Assembly: GCF_001641265.1 (NCBI RefSeq)
Contig: NW_020167527.1
Span: 1,178,001-1,242,000 of the forward strand
Length of the DNA stretch: 64,000 nt
Direction of reading: 5' to 3'
DNA from: Pseudogymnoascus destructans
Taxonomy: Eukaryota > Ascomycota > Leotiomycetes > Thelebolales > Thelebolaceae
Shown here: one piece after another, positions 20,601 to 33,000 of the stretch
Position numbering within the stretch: the stretch's first letter is position 1
Layout of the letters: every line of letters begins with the position of its first letter
The notes under the pieces: generated by a model
Databases searched by the model: none
What the model saw: the letters and a program-made list of their open reading frames with translations, nothing else
What the model was told of the DNA's origin: nothing
Made by a program: the position numbers and the translations under genes

Positions 20601-23600
20601 ATGACTGACCGGCGGGCGAATGACCATGCGTTTGGTCACCTTGGAGAAGCTACTTATGATACTGTTGAGAAGAAATGGACTTTCTCACGGATTCCTGTTT
20701 TACGTACGTTTTCTAGGATATTTCGCATGTCTATCTGGAGTTGCTAACGGTTCTCTAGCAAGCATAATCCGACCAATCCAACCACTACAACCATGTATTC
20801 CGCCATCAGCACAATCGAAGCCCGAGGCACAAAGGAATGCTACAGACAGGGCATCCAACAGAGCCCGCGACCAGAAGAGGTCGCTCATACGAGAGATCCC
20901 CCAAATCGGAGCTGCGGCTTCCGTATTGGGACCTCTCGTACGAACTGCAGCAATCAAGACCTCCAAGACGCGCCCAACAGACGGTGACCTGGTCGCCAGC
21001 GGGACCGCCAAAGTGCTGTCGAAACACCATGGCGACCGTTCGATTAATGTGCTAGCGGTTGCACATGGCGAAGCCGGGCATGTCCTGCGATTGATTAAAC
21101 CCCGGCTTGAGGACCACACCTGGCAAGGCGACGATTCCGTGAAGCTGCGGATGCTGAACCCCAGCACATCAGAGGATGGATACTGGCTCGATGGCGCCGG
21201 ATCGATTGAACAGATCGTATTCTCGTCAGGTGTAGAAGGCGACAGGTCTTGGTTGGCTGTTCGCAAACTGGCATCCACGACTATACTACAACCAGTATAT
21301 CAGAGAACACCGGGTCCAGCACGAGTGCGCCCGGGGTTTCAAGACAGATATAGGCCCTCCCTCTTGGATCCGAATCCAGCGGTCACTATCACCAGCGCGA
21401 TGACGAATGGTAGGAATCATGCTGATGTGGCGTTCAATCCTTGGTATCCGCGCCAGTTTGCAGTTCTGGATGAGGAAGGGTACTGGAGTGCCTGGGATAT
21501 TGAAGGTCGGAAACGCGCTGGTTCGAAGATGGCTACTCCTGGAAAGTCGGGATATATACTCGACGACCGGGCGGAAAGTGATCTTTCGTTGGATATTGCT
21601 TCAAATGGATGGGGCAGGATACTCTGGGCTGGAAATGTCAGTACGATAGTGGTGTGCAACGACCGTTACTTGGCGGTATTTGATCTCAAAGCTTATCCCA
21701 TACGATTACGAAGTCCGGACTTGGTACCCAGCGGATCGTTTGGTCGTATTCTGGAGATCAAGCGCAGCCCGCTTCAGCATGACAAAGTTTTTGTCCTCAC
21801 GAATACGCGATTATTCCTCCTCCAGATAAACACAGCGGGAGAGTGGCTCGATGACACTGATAGGACAGCTGGGGCACGGATTATCATGTCTTGCTTGCAT
21901 TATCAGGAGGCGCAGGGCAACTTGCTGAAACTGGAGTTGCATGAGGAAGGCGATGTTTGTACGGCTTTTTTGGTTTCTTCGGGAATGTTCTTGATTAATG
22001 TGTATAAATTCACGGCAACACCTGATGCGGCAACGCCGGTGACCTGGTCGACAGATGCGTTCTCGTTAGAACATGGGGCAGATGAAGATACGCTGTCAAA
22101 ACTTGTTGGGTTCTGTGTTCTTCCCGCTGCTCTTGAACGCAGTGGTGGGCCGGCGACGTCTAACATAAGGAGAAGTTATGTGGATCATGGGAATTTCCTA
22201 CAGGCCTTCGCTCTTGGGGAGAATTTAGAGATATCACAAACTCTCCTGGCTGAGTGCCGCATGGTGGCTGTGCCGTCTCCTGGAAAGCCGGCAAGATACG
22301 AGCAGCTATCGTCACCTTCGGAGAGTCAAGCTGTCCCACCTAAGGCCCATTTCCTGTCGTCTCGGACGATTGATGACTTTATCGTTCCTGATGGGTTTGA
22401 AGACTACGACTCTGGAAGTGAACGAAAGGCACCAGTCGTGAGGCCCTCGATAGAAGACGATATACCCGAAGAGCCCGCACCGAAAGTGATCGGCGCCCAG
22501 CGCTGGTATGAGCTCGCGACTAAAGACAAAGCTGCCAAACCGCCTAGCCGGGAAGACTATCCTGACGTAGAAATTGAGATGGCAGATTACATACAGAATA
22601 TTGTCGGAGGAATTCAGCACAGGAGACAAGCTGGGCTGGAGGGTCTCTCTAGCTTTCACGATCTAGCGGGCTTCGAGAAATTTACAGAGGATGTCGATGA
22701 CGGAGCTGCATTACTTCAGGAGTTCATCAATAATTTCGAGGACAATTATGCGGAAAGTAGCATGGCAGTCACCTTACAATCCTCAGGTCTACTCAGAATG
22801 CTAGACCTAGAACCAGATGAGTCCTCTGGCGACAACTTACCGAACCTCTCAAACGTCTACGACAGGCTCGTCAACCTCTGGGTTACATCTCTCCCTCAAA
22901 ACACTCCCGGCATGGCGCGAATCGCCAAAGAGAAGGTTGCGCGAAACGTGGCAGCGGACTTATGTCTCAGCTCCATCCTCGTTTCCATCCGCGACAAATC
23001 CGTTCCTCTACCTACCACCGCACCATCCCAGGACCTTGAAGAAGGACCAAGCCTCACCCTACCCATCCATGGCGGCCGGCCACCTCCCCCCCCACGAACA
23101 CCCTCCCGTTCGCGCTTCAGCAGCCAGCCCTTACAAGACCATGGCTTCGAGCCCTCCTCCAGCCACGCCACCCCAGCGCCCTCGGAATCTGCTCTCTCTG
23201 GCGGGCCCGCCGAAGACCCCGCCGTAGCACGCCTCCGCGGGTACGCTCTCTCCATCAAGTCACTAAAACCACTCGGGCCAACATGCGCATCGATCCTCAC
23301 GCAGTGGCCCGAAACACCAGGTTCAGACCCATCAACATACGTGTGGCGCCCAGACCAAATCTCCGGCGCCGCGGAGGAAGAAGGGGACAGCGACGAAGAA
23401 GCCGCGCGGCAGAGGGAAGAGAAGCGACGTAGACGGACGGAGAAGTTTCTCAAGCGGCAGAAGGGGGTAGCGAGTCCGCGACTGGGAACAGTGCAGAGTA
23501 GCCAGCCGCCGCCAGTGGTGGAGAGCCAGCCGGCGTATAGGTTTGCGGCGTCGTTGCAGGTGGTGGTTCAGAGCTCGAGTCAGGCTGATGGGGGGTTGTC

Positions 23601-23679
23601 GATGACGCAGCCGAGTGCGGGGGCGTTTGGGAGTAGGGCAGGGGTGGGGAAGAAGAAGAAGAGGAAGACGGGGTTTTAA
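20601..23679 (+). CDS. RRN6: RNA polymerase I initiation factor Rrn6-like
   Basis: Rrn6 is part of the core factor (with Rrn7 and Rrn11) that recruits RNA polymerase I to rDNA promoters in the nucleolus. Exon 1 (20601-20703, MTDRRANDHAFGHLGEATYD) is joined by a 55-bp GT-AG intron with branch site TTGCTAAC to exon 2 (20759-23679), giving 1007 residues. An alternative reading starting at 20620 and running through the intron is unlikely. WD/beta-propeller-like stretches are visible: HADVAFNPWYPRQFAVLDEE then GYWSAWDIEGRKR, and GRILWAGNVSTIVVCNDRYL. The C-terminal part is disordered and ends with the family-typical arrangement of a GAFGSR motif and the basic KKKKRKTGF. Confidence 0.88.
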
Positions 23680-23789
23680 TGGGGGTGGTGGAGGTGGTAG
23701 CGGGGTTGCGTTTTGGATATGTAATGATAGGTTTTGGAAATTTATTATTAATATCTTGAGCGAAGCGTACAACGGTGACTCCGGTTTAT

Positions 23790-24650
23790 AAATATGGCCC
23801 GAGAACTTTCTGCGTCGAGAAACAGCCGGTCCTCCTCTGTCATCATCTGAGTATTCACACCCGCCTTCCCCCTCCACGGCACCCCACGCCCACCAAACGC
23901 AGCACTAGTACTCTGGAACGAATACCTGTCCCGACTCCTCATCACTAATCGAAAACAACCCAATAAGCGGCTCCAGAAAAAGCCAGACCAGCCAGCTCTT
24001 AATAGTCAAACTCGCATCTAAGCCCCTATTCATATTCCCCGTATTCACCCACTCCGGACACGAGTGTATGAACGTCACACCAGGGTTTTCAGCTTGTCGA
24101 GTTCATACTAACATATTGCACATGGGTCTTCACGACGCCGAAATCCCCGGATTTCTTGAGATCCATATCATCCAGGTCGACGGTCGTGCGCTCTAGCCCG
24201 CCACCCTGGACGCTGACGATTTTAGGGGCTTCTGCGGCGCTGAGGAGGGGGAGGAGGTGCTGAATGAAGAGGATCCGGGAGTAGTATACCAGGCTTTGCG
24301 TGATTTCTATGCCCTCTGCCGTCTCGTTGCGTGCTCCGAACGGCGCATAGCCAGTGGTGAGGAAGAGGAGGTCGATGCGCGATTCCCTACTTTTGATGAC
24401 CTCGCATACCCTCTTCGTCTCGGCGAGGAGCGAGATCTCGCCTTCTGTCCAGATGATCTCGGCTTTGGGATTGATAGCGTGTAGTTCCTGGATGAAAATC
24501 CGCGAGCGCTCTTCAGAGCTTTTGCGTGCAATGAGGTAGATTCTCACGCTGGCGCCGGTGGCTACTAAGGCCGGCGAAGACGGCGATGCGGGGTGTTGTG
24601 GCGTCGTTGAGGAGGGCGTTGGAGGCACGGATTTCTTTGTAGGATACCAT
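23790..24650 (-). pseudogene. Broken short-chain dehydrogenase/reductase
   Basis: An intact relative would be an NAD(P)-dependent SDR. The start (MVSYKEIRASNALLND) is at 24650. About 27 codons later, after IAVFAG, the frame breaks and the glycine-rich nucleotide-binding motif is missing. Sequence resumes in another frame with LVATGASVRIYLIARKSSE and runs well (RIDLLFLTTGYAPFGARNET, SLVYYSRILFIQHLLPLLSA) to SMNSTS, then a stop at 24089. Further pieces, NPGVTFIHS, WVNTGNMNRG and TSAAFGGRGVPWRGKAGVNT, follow in other frames. At least one deletion and two frameshifts, so the gene is dead. It lies tail to tail with RRN6. Confidence 0.85.
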
Positions 24651-24967
24651 TTTAGGCAATGGATATTATTATAATCATTAAATTTACATGGTGGACTTGG
24701 AATCATGCTGTACTTAATAGTATGTAGTCGGAGCTCTTTTTACGTCCGAAGGACCCCGCTAAGTACCATGGCTCACACGCTGATGCCGCCCTGCCTGGAA
24801 CAACGGGATACTCGTACAAAAGGCGAGGGGGTTGGTTGTATTGCGTGGTGAATTTGTGTTTAACACAGATAATGTGTTGTTACCCCATATAGTAAGTTAC
24901 GTTATAACTATCATGTTCCACTAAGTTATAGATCCTTATTATAAACATAAACCGGCATCGAGTCCTC
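24651..24967. other. AT-rich gap between two pseudogenes
   Basis: Nothing recognisable; it would be the promoter of the broken SDR. Confidence 0.4.
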
Positions 24968-27109
24968 CTACATGCTGTCCGTAACCATCGTCTTATTCGA
25001 CCCATCAGCATTCATAACCACGATCTGTCCATACGGCTGGAAGGTATTATCGTAGTTGACGCACTCCTCGCGGAATCCGTACATGCCACTGGTATACATG
25101 ATACGCCCGTCCGCGGACCAGGCGGCATGTGCGTCGTTCGCACCACTCGTGGTGAGTTGCGTGAGGAGTGCCGTCAGGGGCGATGGTGTAGATGTCAAAG
25201 CTGTCAATAGCCTCAAGATCCTCCCAGTTAATGTGATTGCGGCGGGTAAAGACGCGTTCTCCGTCTGGAGACCAGCCTGGGTTGCTATCCCAGTCGTCTG
25301 TAAGATTCGCGGTGGTCTTGTCCGCGAGATTCAATATGCGTAGTCCTAGACCTCCCTCAGACCCGAAATCGCGGTATACGAGCTGGGTTCCATCAGGCGA
25401 GAAGCTGGGGAAGCCCGAGTTCACCTCGTCGGCGATGCCGAAGGTGAGTTGCTCTGAATAGGAGCCGTTCGCAGCGGCTCTGTAGATCCATCCACCAGAG
25501 AAAGCACGCTGGAAAAACCAACTGCCCGCACTAACGGCAATCCATTCGCCACCTGGTGACCATGTAGGCTGGAAGGCACCAGCTAAACCCTTAGCAGTAT
25601 CGGAAGGATCAATGTTGTCTATCGAGAAGACAAGCTTTAAGTCTGTTCCATCAGGATTCATAGTCACAACAGACGGGTTGCCAAGCTGCTTTTGGGTGAT
25701 AGTGTTGAAGGAGGAGGTTGCTCAGACTGATTGGTTGGGCGTGTGGCTCGCCAACCGAATCGGGTTGCGGACCACCCACAAATAGTCCTGTAGATAGCTT
25801 CACTCAAAACAACAATACAACACATATTCCAGTGAACTGTTGTTCAACTCAACTTGATGACTTATACTACCGCTGCAAGTGATATCATACACTTCAGCAG
25901 ATAGCTAAGATGCCCTGGTTTGATAGGGTTGGGAATACATCAGTGAAGCGGTATTCCCAATCGCCATCCCAGCCGTATAGTGGCTTTCCATGAGGCGATT
26001 GGGCGCTTCGAGCTGTTTCTCGTAGACTACTGTTGAACCGTCTGGCGACCAGGAATGATTGCGCATTGCACCCAACACGGCAGTGGTTTTCATTGGTAGA
26101 GGTATAGTTGAGACCTTCATTTGTGCCATTTTTGGCGTCGAAGCCAACGACATCCGCTGTAACCCATTGTGCGGAAACCTTGCATCCAGAGCCCGAGGTG
26201 TGGTAGGTATAATCATTCCAGTGGCAACGTCAAAAGATGCAATCTGCGAGGTAGTATCGCCTACAGACTGGGTGTGAGCATTGTAGGTATCTTCTCTCGT
26301 TATTTCATAAAAGAGGATGAGCGAGCCATCTGGAGACCATTTTGGCGAACTGAGAGAGTAGTTTTCCTTGGTAACAAGCTGCTTGAAGTCTGTCCCGTCG
26401 GGCCTTATAAGATGGATGGAAAGGGTTTGTGTATGCTCCCGGCCGGTTCCGTTGCTATGTCCCGTCCAGCCTGTATTGCGGTCAGAGGAAAAGGCGATCC
26501 ATTCTCCGTCGGGTGACCAGCTAGGGCGGAAATGGCCAGTTGTCTAGTGGTATCTGCGGCAGTAGAGGCTGTATTCGTCAAGTTGAAGGCTTCCCCAGTC
26601 TCGATATTCTTCAGCCATATATTTGTCGTATAATTGCCCACTGTGGACACATAGGCCAGCAGGCGCCCGTCTGGGGAAAGCACGCCGGCATCCTCAAAGG
26701 AAGGCGTTGCAACCAGTTCCTCTAGCCCAGAGCCATCCTTTCGAACGCGATATAATCCCACTGCCCGTCTCCGGCACGCTCACTAGTGAAGGTGATCCAT
26801 TCGCCATCTGGAGAAAAAGATGCATGGTACTCAAACGCAGCGTCACTATCGGATAGCAGCTGGCGTTCGTTGCTGCCGTTTGCGTCAGCTATATACAAGA
26901 CCGAACTTGAAGAAGCGATCCTGTTCATGAACATGACGCCCAATTTGCCCTTAGTAGCCGGAGGGCTAGGAGAGGAGGCTCCCGATACTACGTCGGAGAC
27001 GTCTCTCATAGGGGCAACCTCTTTTCTTGCTTGAGGCTGAGACATAGGGGCAGGCAGCTAGGGCTTGTCCCACGGCAAGGCCAAGAAGTGACACTGTGGA
27101 GAGACGCAT
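24968..27109 (-). pseudogene. Broken secreted WD40-like (PD40/TolB-type) beta-propeller
   Basis: The gene began at 27109 with a clear signal peptide (MRLSTVSLLGLAVGQALAAC), so the product would be secreted. After about 45 codons the frame breaks. At least five separate frame segments (27045-26722, 26761-26405, 26400-25905, 25667-25047, 25216-24968) carry eight propeller-blade motifs such as FSPDGEWITFTS, LSPDGRLLAYVS, WSPDGSLILFYE, SFSPDGTQLVYR and AWSADGRIMYTS. These are the PD40 repeats of TolB-type propellers. About 200 bp at 25700-25905 do not fit any blade and look inserted or unrelated. The substrate or role is not known to me. Confidence 0.82.
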
Positions 27110-27868
27110 TTTCTTTCTCCGAGTGATGCGGCAGGAACGTGAGACGAGGTCTACTTACTTGCAATAGAGGTCCAATGGATCTCATATATACTCTGTATGC
27201 GATTAAACAGCAAACCTCCACCAGACGCGTGGATGTTGGACCCTACACTAATTTGATGTTGTCCCCGTAATTCGGTATTTTGCCTAACTGGTAGGCATCT
27301 GCGATCTAGGTACGAGCTCGCCGATGCTGATATCCATAACCACAAGGTTCTCAGCCGGGCGTACCGCAAGCTCTTCTTCATTTACTAACGCTACATATAG
27401 CCATGCACTTTGCTGAGATATATATAGATATGGCTCCTCCATGTGGTACTATTTAGGGTTCAATTCGCAGGTGGAAGTAGAAACTGCCGGAGAGAATATT
27501 ACGATCGAATCCGTGGCAGCTAGGTGAGCAACAGTGGCCGTAGTTTGGGCGGTTGACGGAGTCACCGTTTTTAGAGGGTAAGGCTTCAAAACACCCAGAA
27601 TACAAATTATGGCTACTACTGCTGGGGCAAGCCTCGGCGCAGATATCTATCATTATTTCATTTTTTCGTGGAGCAACTTGCAGAGTAATAGCAGGGGCAA
27701 TGGTTTGTAAACGACGGACCCCATCTGAGATCGTTATAATTGTGAGACTATTCCCAAGGCACGTCCTTTCTAGCCACTACTATACGCATCCCTATCTTGC
27801 CTGTAAAGCCTATCTACCAGCTACGACATTCAAGTACTCTTATCACCAAACACGGTCTCTGATCCACC
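27110..27868. other. Boundary sequence before the transposon island
   Basis: No gene, RNA or repeat recognised. It separates the dead propeller gene from the first LTR1 copy. Confidence 0.4.
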
Positions 27869-28623
27869 CCTTTAACACCTCACTGGCTTTTCAGAAACAA
27901 GGAGTAACAAGATGAATGCTTGGAAGCTTGGAAGAAGACGTGGAAGTATGTGATAGTCGATTTACTGTATTGTCTGCTTGCCCTTTCTTAAGGAAAGGGC
28001 AATCCTATTTATGCTAAAGGAATGTAGTTCTCTTATTTTCCAAGACTTTCCATGACTTACCAGGCTTGGTAACTGTAGTAGACGTAAGAGAATCCCATAG
28101 AACCATCTCTTAGGTTCGTAGCCTATAGGAAGTAAAAGGAGGTCCAAGGTCAGAGTACCCCTATAGACAAATTATGTCATAGACAAATTATGTCATAGAC
28201 AAATTATGTCATAGACAAATTATGTCATAGACAAATTATGTCATAACTTAACCAATCTTGTTGGTAACTAAAGAGCGATGACATGTAATGAATCATAGAG
28301 GTTCGTAGGAGCTTTTAGAGCTATCGTTCATGCTCCTAGGCCTCTAGTTGGTAGAGATATGTCATGTGGTAGTATGAGTGATGTCATGTAATGAATCATA
28401 GAGGGTTGTAGAGATATGCTATGTAGTAATATCGGCCCAGTAACTAAGGAGCGATGACGTGTAATGAATCATAGATGGTTGTAGCAATCGTTGAGTAGTA
28501 TTGCTCTTGTTGTTGGTGTGATAAGCCAGAATATGTATAGTGACTTGTAGGTTTGAGGAGGAGATTTCCAAGTTTGCTCTTGAGTTTGATAGCAAACTGA
28601 GTGCAACGAATGTCAGTATGACA
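27869..28623 (-). repeat. LTR1 copy, truncated at its 3' (U5) end
   Basis: It ends at 28623 with the LTR1 start (TGTCATACTGACATTC on the minus strand) but lacks about 120 bp on the other side. It contains five tandem copies of a 16-bp unit where other LTR1 copies have one or two. Confidence 0.88.
28166..28248. repeat. 16-bp tandem repeat, five copies, inside LTR1
   Basis: The unit ACAAATTATGTCATAG is repeated five times without change. The copies at 43,915 and 42,250 have two, and most LTR1 copies have one. Confidence 0.92.
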
Positions 28624-28746
28624 CCGTTGGGTCAATCCCCTTAAGTACCCGAAACGGGTCCGACTCGGCTAACCTGCCCTAACTCTCCCCACGTGACTGT
28701 AACCTGTCCGACTCAGATCCCTTCCATCACTGAGGGCGGAGGCATC
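28624..28746 (-). repeat. LTR3 fragment
   Basis: It matches part of the complete LTR3 at 55042-55288 in reverse complement (CCGAAACGGGTCCGACTCGG, CCACGTGACTGTAACCTG). Cut on one side by LTR1 and on the other by LTR2. Confidence 0.85.
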
Positions 28747-29018
28747 TGTAACACTGACTTCTAAACAATAGAAGACACAGAGGTTTCTTGCATAAGGTTG
28801 ACTTGACAGAGGAGGCAGGGGATTAGACACAAAGGCTTTCCAAGTAACACGTTACAGTATTGTAATTAATACTATATTGAGTTGAGCACGAAGCTCCTAT
28901 CTAAGGAAATACTATCTACTTATATAGTGGCGTCGTGCCAAAGGGATATCCGTGGGTAACATGGATAACATAATATCCATAATATCTAATGTTATCCATC
29001 ACCTGATATTCCATGGAT

Positions 29019-29954
29019 TGTCATACTGACATTCGTTGCACTCAGTTTGCTATCAAACTCAAGAGCAAACTTAGAAATCTCCTCCTCAAACCTACAAGTC
29101 ACCATACATATCTTGGCTTATCACACCAACAACAGAAGCAATACTACTCAACGATTGCTGCAAACTCTTCTACTACATCTGTTTATGCTACATACATCAC
29201 GGCATATCATTTGAACACTCATTGAACAAGTTATTAAGAAAATCTCCTCCTTAAGGGGGTGGGCCAATACTACCACATGGCATATATCTACCAACTAGAG
29301 GCCTAGGAACATGAACGATAGCTCTAGAAGCTTCTACAACCCTCTATGATTCATTACACATCATCGCTCCTTAGTTACCCACAAGATTGGTTAAGTTATG
29401 ACATAATTTATCTATAGGTACTCTGACCTTGGACCTCCTTTTCACTTCCTATAGGCTAGGAACCCAAGAGATGGTTCTATGGGATTCTCTTACGTTCACT
29501 ACATGATTAGCAAGCTAGTTGTGGGTCGCACTTGATTTCTAATACATTTACCAAGCCTGGTTAGTCATGGAAAGTCATGGAAAATGAGAGAACTACACTC
29601 CTTTGGCATAAATAGGATTGCCCTTTCCTTAAGAAAGGGCAAGCAGGCAATACAGTAAATCGACTAGCACATACTTCTACGTCTTTTCCAAGCTTCCAAG
29701 CATTGATCTTGTTATTCTCTGTTTTTGAAAAGTCAGTGAGGTGCTAACCTCTGACTTACCCCTGAGTTCTCAGACTCAACATTTGTTGCAACTTGTCTAA
29801 ACCACTTCACCACATCATACACCTGATTGCTGCGTTGTGGAATAGTCTAAGCTACAACCCTTTGGCTCTGTTTCCTAAGACAGTGTGTTGTCTTAGTAAA
29901 TTCATCCCTTCCTTGGGTGGCTAGATTCTCATATCTGGTGCACCCACCATTACA
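29019..29954 (+). repeat. 5' LTR of the complete element
   Basis: It starts TGTCATACTGACATTC and ends CACCCACCATTACA. U3 runs to about 29640, with a TATA-like ATAAATA at 29608. The predicted R starts at 29641 and U5 runs to 29954. Confidence 0.95.
29607..29650 (+). promoter_or_regulatory. LTR1 core promoter and predicted RNA start
   Basis: CATAAATAGG at 29607-29616 resembles a TATA box. AAGCAGGCAA at 29641-29650 lies about 33 bp downstream, where transcription would be expected to start, and is the exact complement of the primer site at 29957-29966. Confidence 0.65.
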
Positions 29955-29956
29955 CC

Positions 29957-29966
29957 TTGCCTGCTT
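29957..29966 (+). other. Predicted self-primer binding site
   Basis: TTGCCTGCTT begins two bases after the 5' LTR. It does not look like a tRNA 3' end complement (no TGG start). It is perfectly complementary to AAGCAGGCAA at the predicted mRNA 5' end, the arrangement used by Tf1-type elements that prime reverse transcription from their own RNA. Confidence 0.65.
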
Positions 29967-30006
29967 CAAGCTTCAACTATTTCTATAGCAGCACTTCGAT
30001 ACTACA

Positions 30007-33000
30007 ATGGAGGACGACCAAGCTCCTACAACTACTGCTGAACAGCAGATGCAACAACTGTTTGCCTTTATACAAACTATAGCAAACAAACTTGAGAATT
30101 TGGAAAACACCTTTCAAGCCAACACTTCAGCAACACAATCTTCAACTCAGACACATCATACAGAGCTTCCCACAGCTCCTCTGGCTATTTCGAGTACCCC
30201 AGGTGCACTTCCTAAAGTGCAAACACCAGATTTATACCATGGAGACAGGAGGAAGTTGAAGGGATTTCTTATGCAACTGGACATCTACTTCACCCTCAGG
30301 CCTCATCAGTTCACCTCAGACATTCAGAAGATCTATTTCGCTGCCAGCTACCTCCGTGGATCTGCATTCAACTTCTTTGAGCCATATCTTAGAAGACTTA
30401 GTGGCAACAACCAAAATACCACTACACCTTTGATTACCTCTTATGACCAGTTTCAAGAGGAACTTACCAGGACCTTTGGAGACATCAACGAAACTGCTAC
30501 AGCAGAAAGAGAGCTACAGAAGCTATGTCAAAAGACCTCTGCTGCTCAGTATACAACAGAATTTAGGAGAATCACTTCTCACTTGACTTGGAATGAAGAA
30601 GCCTTAGTCTTCACTTACTACCAAGGGCTCAAGAGCTCTATTAAGGATGAACTCAGCAAAGAAGAACGCCCTACAACACTTCAAACGCTTATAGAGAAAG
30701 CTGTCAGACTTGATGATAGGCTTTTTGAAAGAAGAAAGGAGAAGAACCAAGACTGGCATCCAACAAGAAATTTCAACAATTACACCTCTACACCAACTGC
30801 TAAGTACTCAGCACCTGAACCTATGGACTTAGACGCCTCTATAAAGAGATCTACAGCAAATCCAGCACCTCAGCCTACAGGATACCCTCAAAAACTGAAA
30901 AGGGGTAAACTTACCCCTCAAGAAAGAAAACACAGAATGGACAACAACCTTTGTTTATACTGTGGCAAAGGGGGACACAGAATTCAGGAGTGCTATTCAG
31001 CACGAGGGAGTGCTGATTCAAAACATATAGCAGCCTCAGACACAGTCACAACTGCTATTCCTGAAAAACTTGAAAAATCCCTAGCAGGCACAACTTCAAC
31101 TGAGACTATAACTTCTCCCCTAGACAACAAAGATGTGTCGATGGTGCTTTCTCAGAGTCTCACACACCTGTTAATCCCTATTCAACTCCATTTCAAACAA
31201 CAGGTGTTGTCTACAAGGGCTATGATAGACTCAGGGGCAACAGGCAACTTTATATCTCAAGACCTCATCTTGACACACCAGTTACCTACAATTCCCAAAC
31301 GCACTCCAGAGTTGCTCCGAGTCATTGATGGAACTCCTATCAGTTCAGGTTCCATTACCTGCAACACCCCAGTACTCAAACTTGAGATTCCCCTAGGAAA
31401 ATCAACATTTTCAGACACCATCTCTTTAGATGTTATACCAATGAAATACCCAGTTATCCTAGGTCTTCCATGGCTTCAAAGGCATGATCCAACTATCAAT
31501 TGGAAGCATTTATCGCTTGGGTTTAGCTCAAATCCTGAGCTCAATACTGAAAAAACCCTTCAAGCCTCAGTTACCCCTATTCAGGTCCAAGACTCAAACT
31601 TGTCCCAGATCAAGGATTTTGACCAAACTATGGACGATATATCATCTCTGATATGGGTTAAACCTTTCCAACCTGTCCTGGAGATAGCAGCTACTTCAGA
31701 TTTGGAGAAATCATCTCAGGAGGTCATTTTGCCTTTAGCATACCAAGACTACCAACATCTTTTTGACAAGGCAAAGGCATCAATTCTGCCAAAGCACCAG
31801 CCTTATGACCATGAGATACCACTCGCAGAAGGCTCAATGCCTCCCTACGGCCCTATCTACTCTCTATCTGAATTAGAGCTGAAAACTCTCAGAGAATACC
31901 TAGATGAGAACCTTAGTTCTGGCTTTATCAGACCTTCTTCCTCACCAGCAGGAGCTCCCATTCTCTTTGTCAAGAAGAAAGATGGCTCCTTGCGTCTCTG
32001 TGTTGATTATAGGGGCCTTAATGCAGTCACTGTTAAAAACAGATATGCTTTACCCCTTATCCCTGAGCTCATAGATAGGCTCTCTTCAGCAAGGATCTTT
32101 ACCAAGTTAGATCTCAGGGGAGCTTATAACCTGATACGCATCAAGGAAGGTGATGAGTGGAAGACAGCATTCAGAACACGCTATGGTCATTTTGAATACC
32201 AGGTAATGCCTTTTGGGCTTGCCAATGCACCTGCTTCTTTCCAAGCTCTCATGAATGATATTCTAAGACCTTACTTGGATATCTTTGTTGTTGTCTACTT
32301 AGACGACATTCTTATATACTCTTTAGACACTCAAGAGCATGTTCTACATGTTAGACAAGTCTTAGAGAAGCTATCTCAAGCACAACTCTTTTGCAAACTT
32401 GAGAAATGTCTTTTCCATACGTCTCAAGTTGATTTCTTGGGACATAGAATTTCAACAGAAGGCATTCAGATGGACCCTGAAAAGACAAAAGCAGTACAAA
32501 CATGGCCTATTCCTTCCAGCATTAAAGAGGTTCAGTCTTTCCTTGGGTTTGCCAACTATTACAGGAGGTTTATACCAAGATATACATCCTTGGCTTTACC
32601 CCTTACTCAATTACTTCACAAGGACACTTTGTATCACTGGGATAAGACACAGCAAGATGCTTTCGATGCTCTTAAAGGAGAATTTAAAGAAGGGAAAATG
32701 TTACTACACTTTAACCCCTTGAAACCTGCCACTCTTGAGACAGATGCCTCAGATTTTGCTATTTCTGGAATCTTATACCAAGCTCCAAAAGACAAACAAG
32801 AAGAGCTACAGCCTGTGGCATTTTACTCAAGAAAGCTATCAGCAGCTGAACAAAACTATCCCATTACAGACAAGGAACTGCTTGCCATAGTATGTTCTCT
32901 AAAGCATTGGAGATGCTACCTTGAAGGGGCAAACTATCCTATCACTATTTACAGTGACCATTCAAACCTCTTGACCTTTACAACCACTAAACAGCTCAAT

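Noticed and set aside
28166..28248. Regular short repeats resembling a CRISPR array
   Set aside because: The units are contiguous with no spacers and lie within an LTR of a eukaryotic genome.
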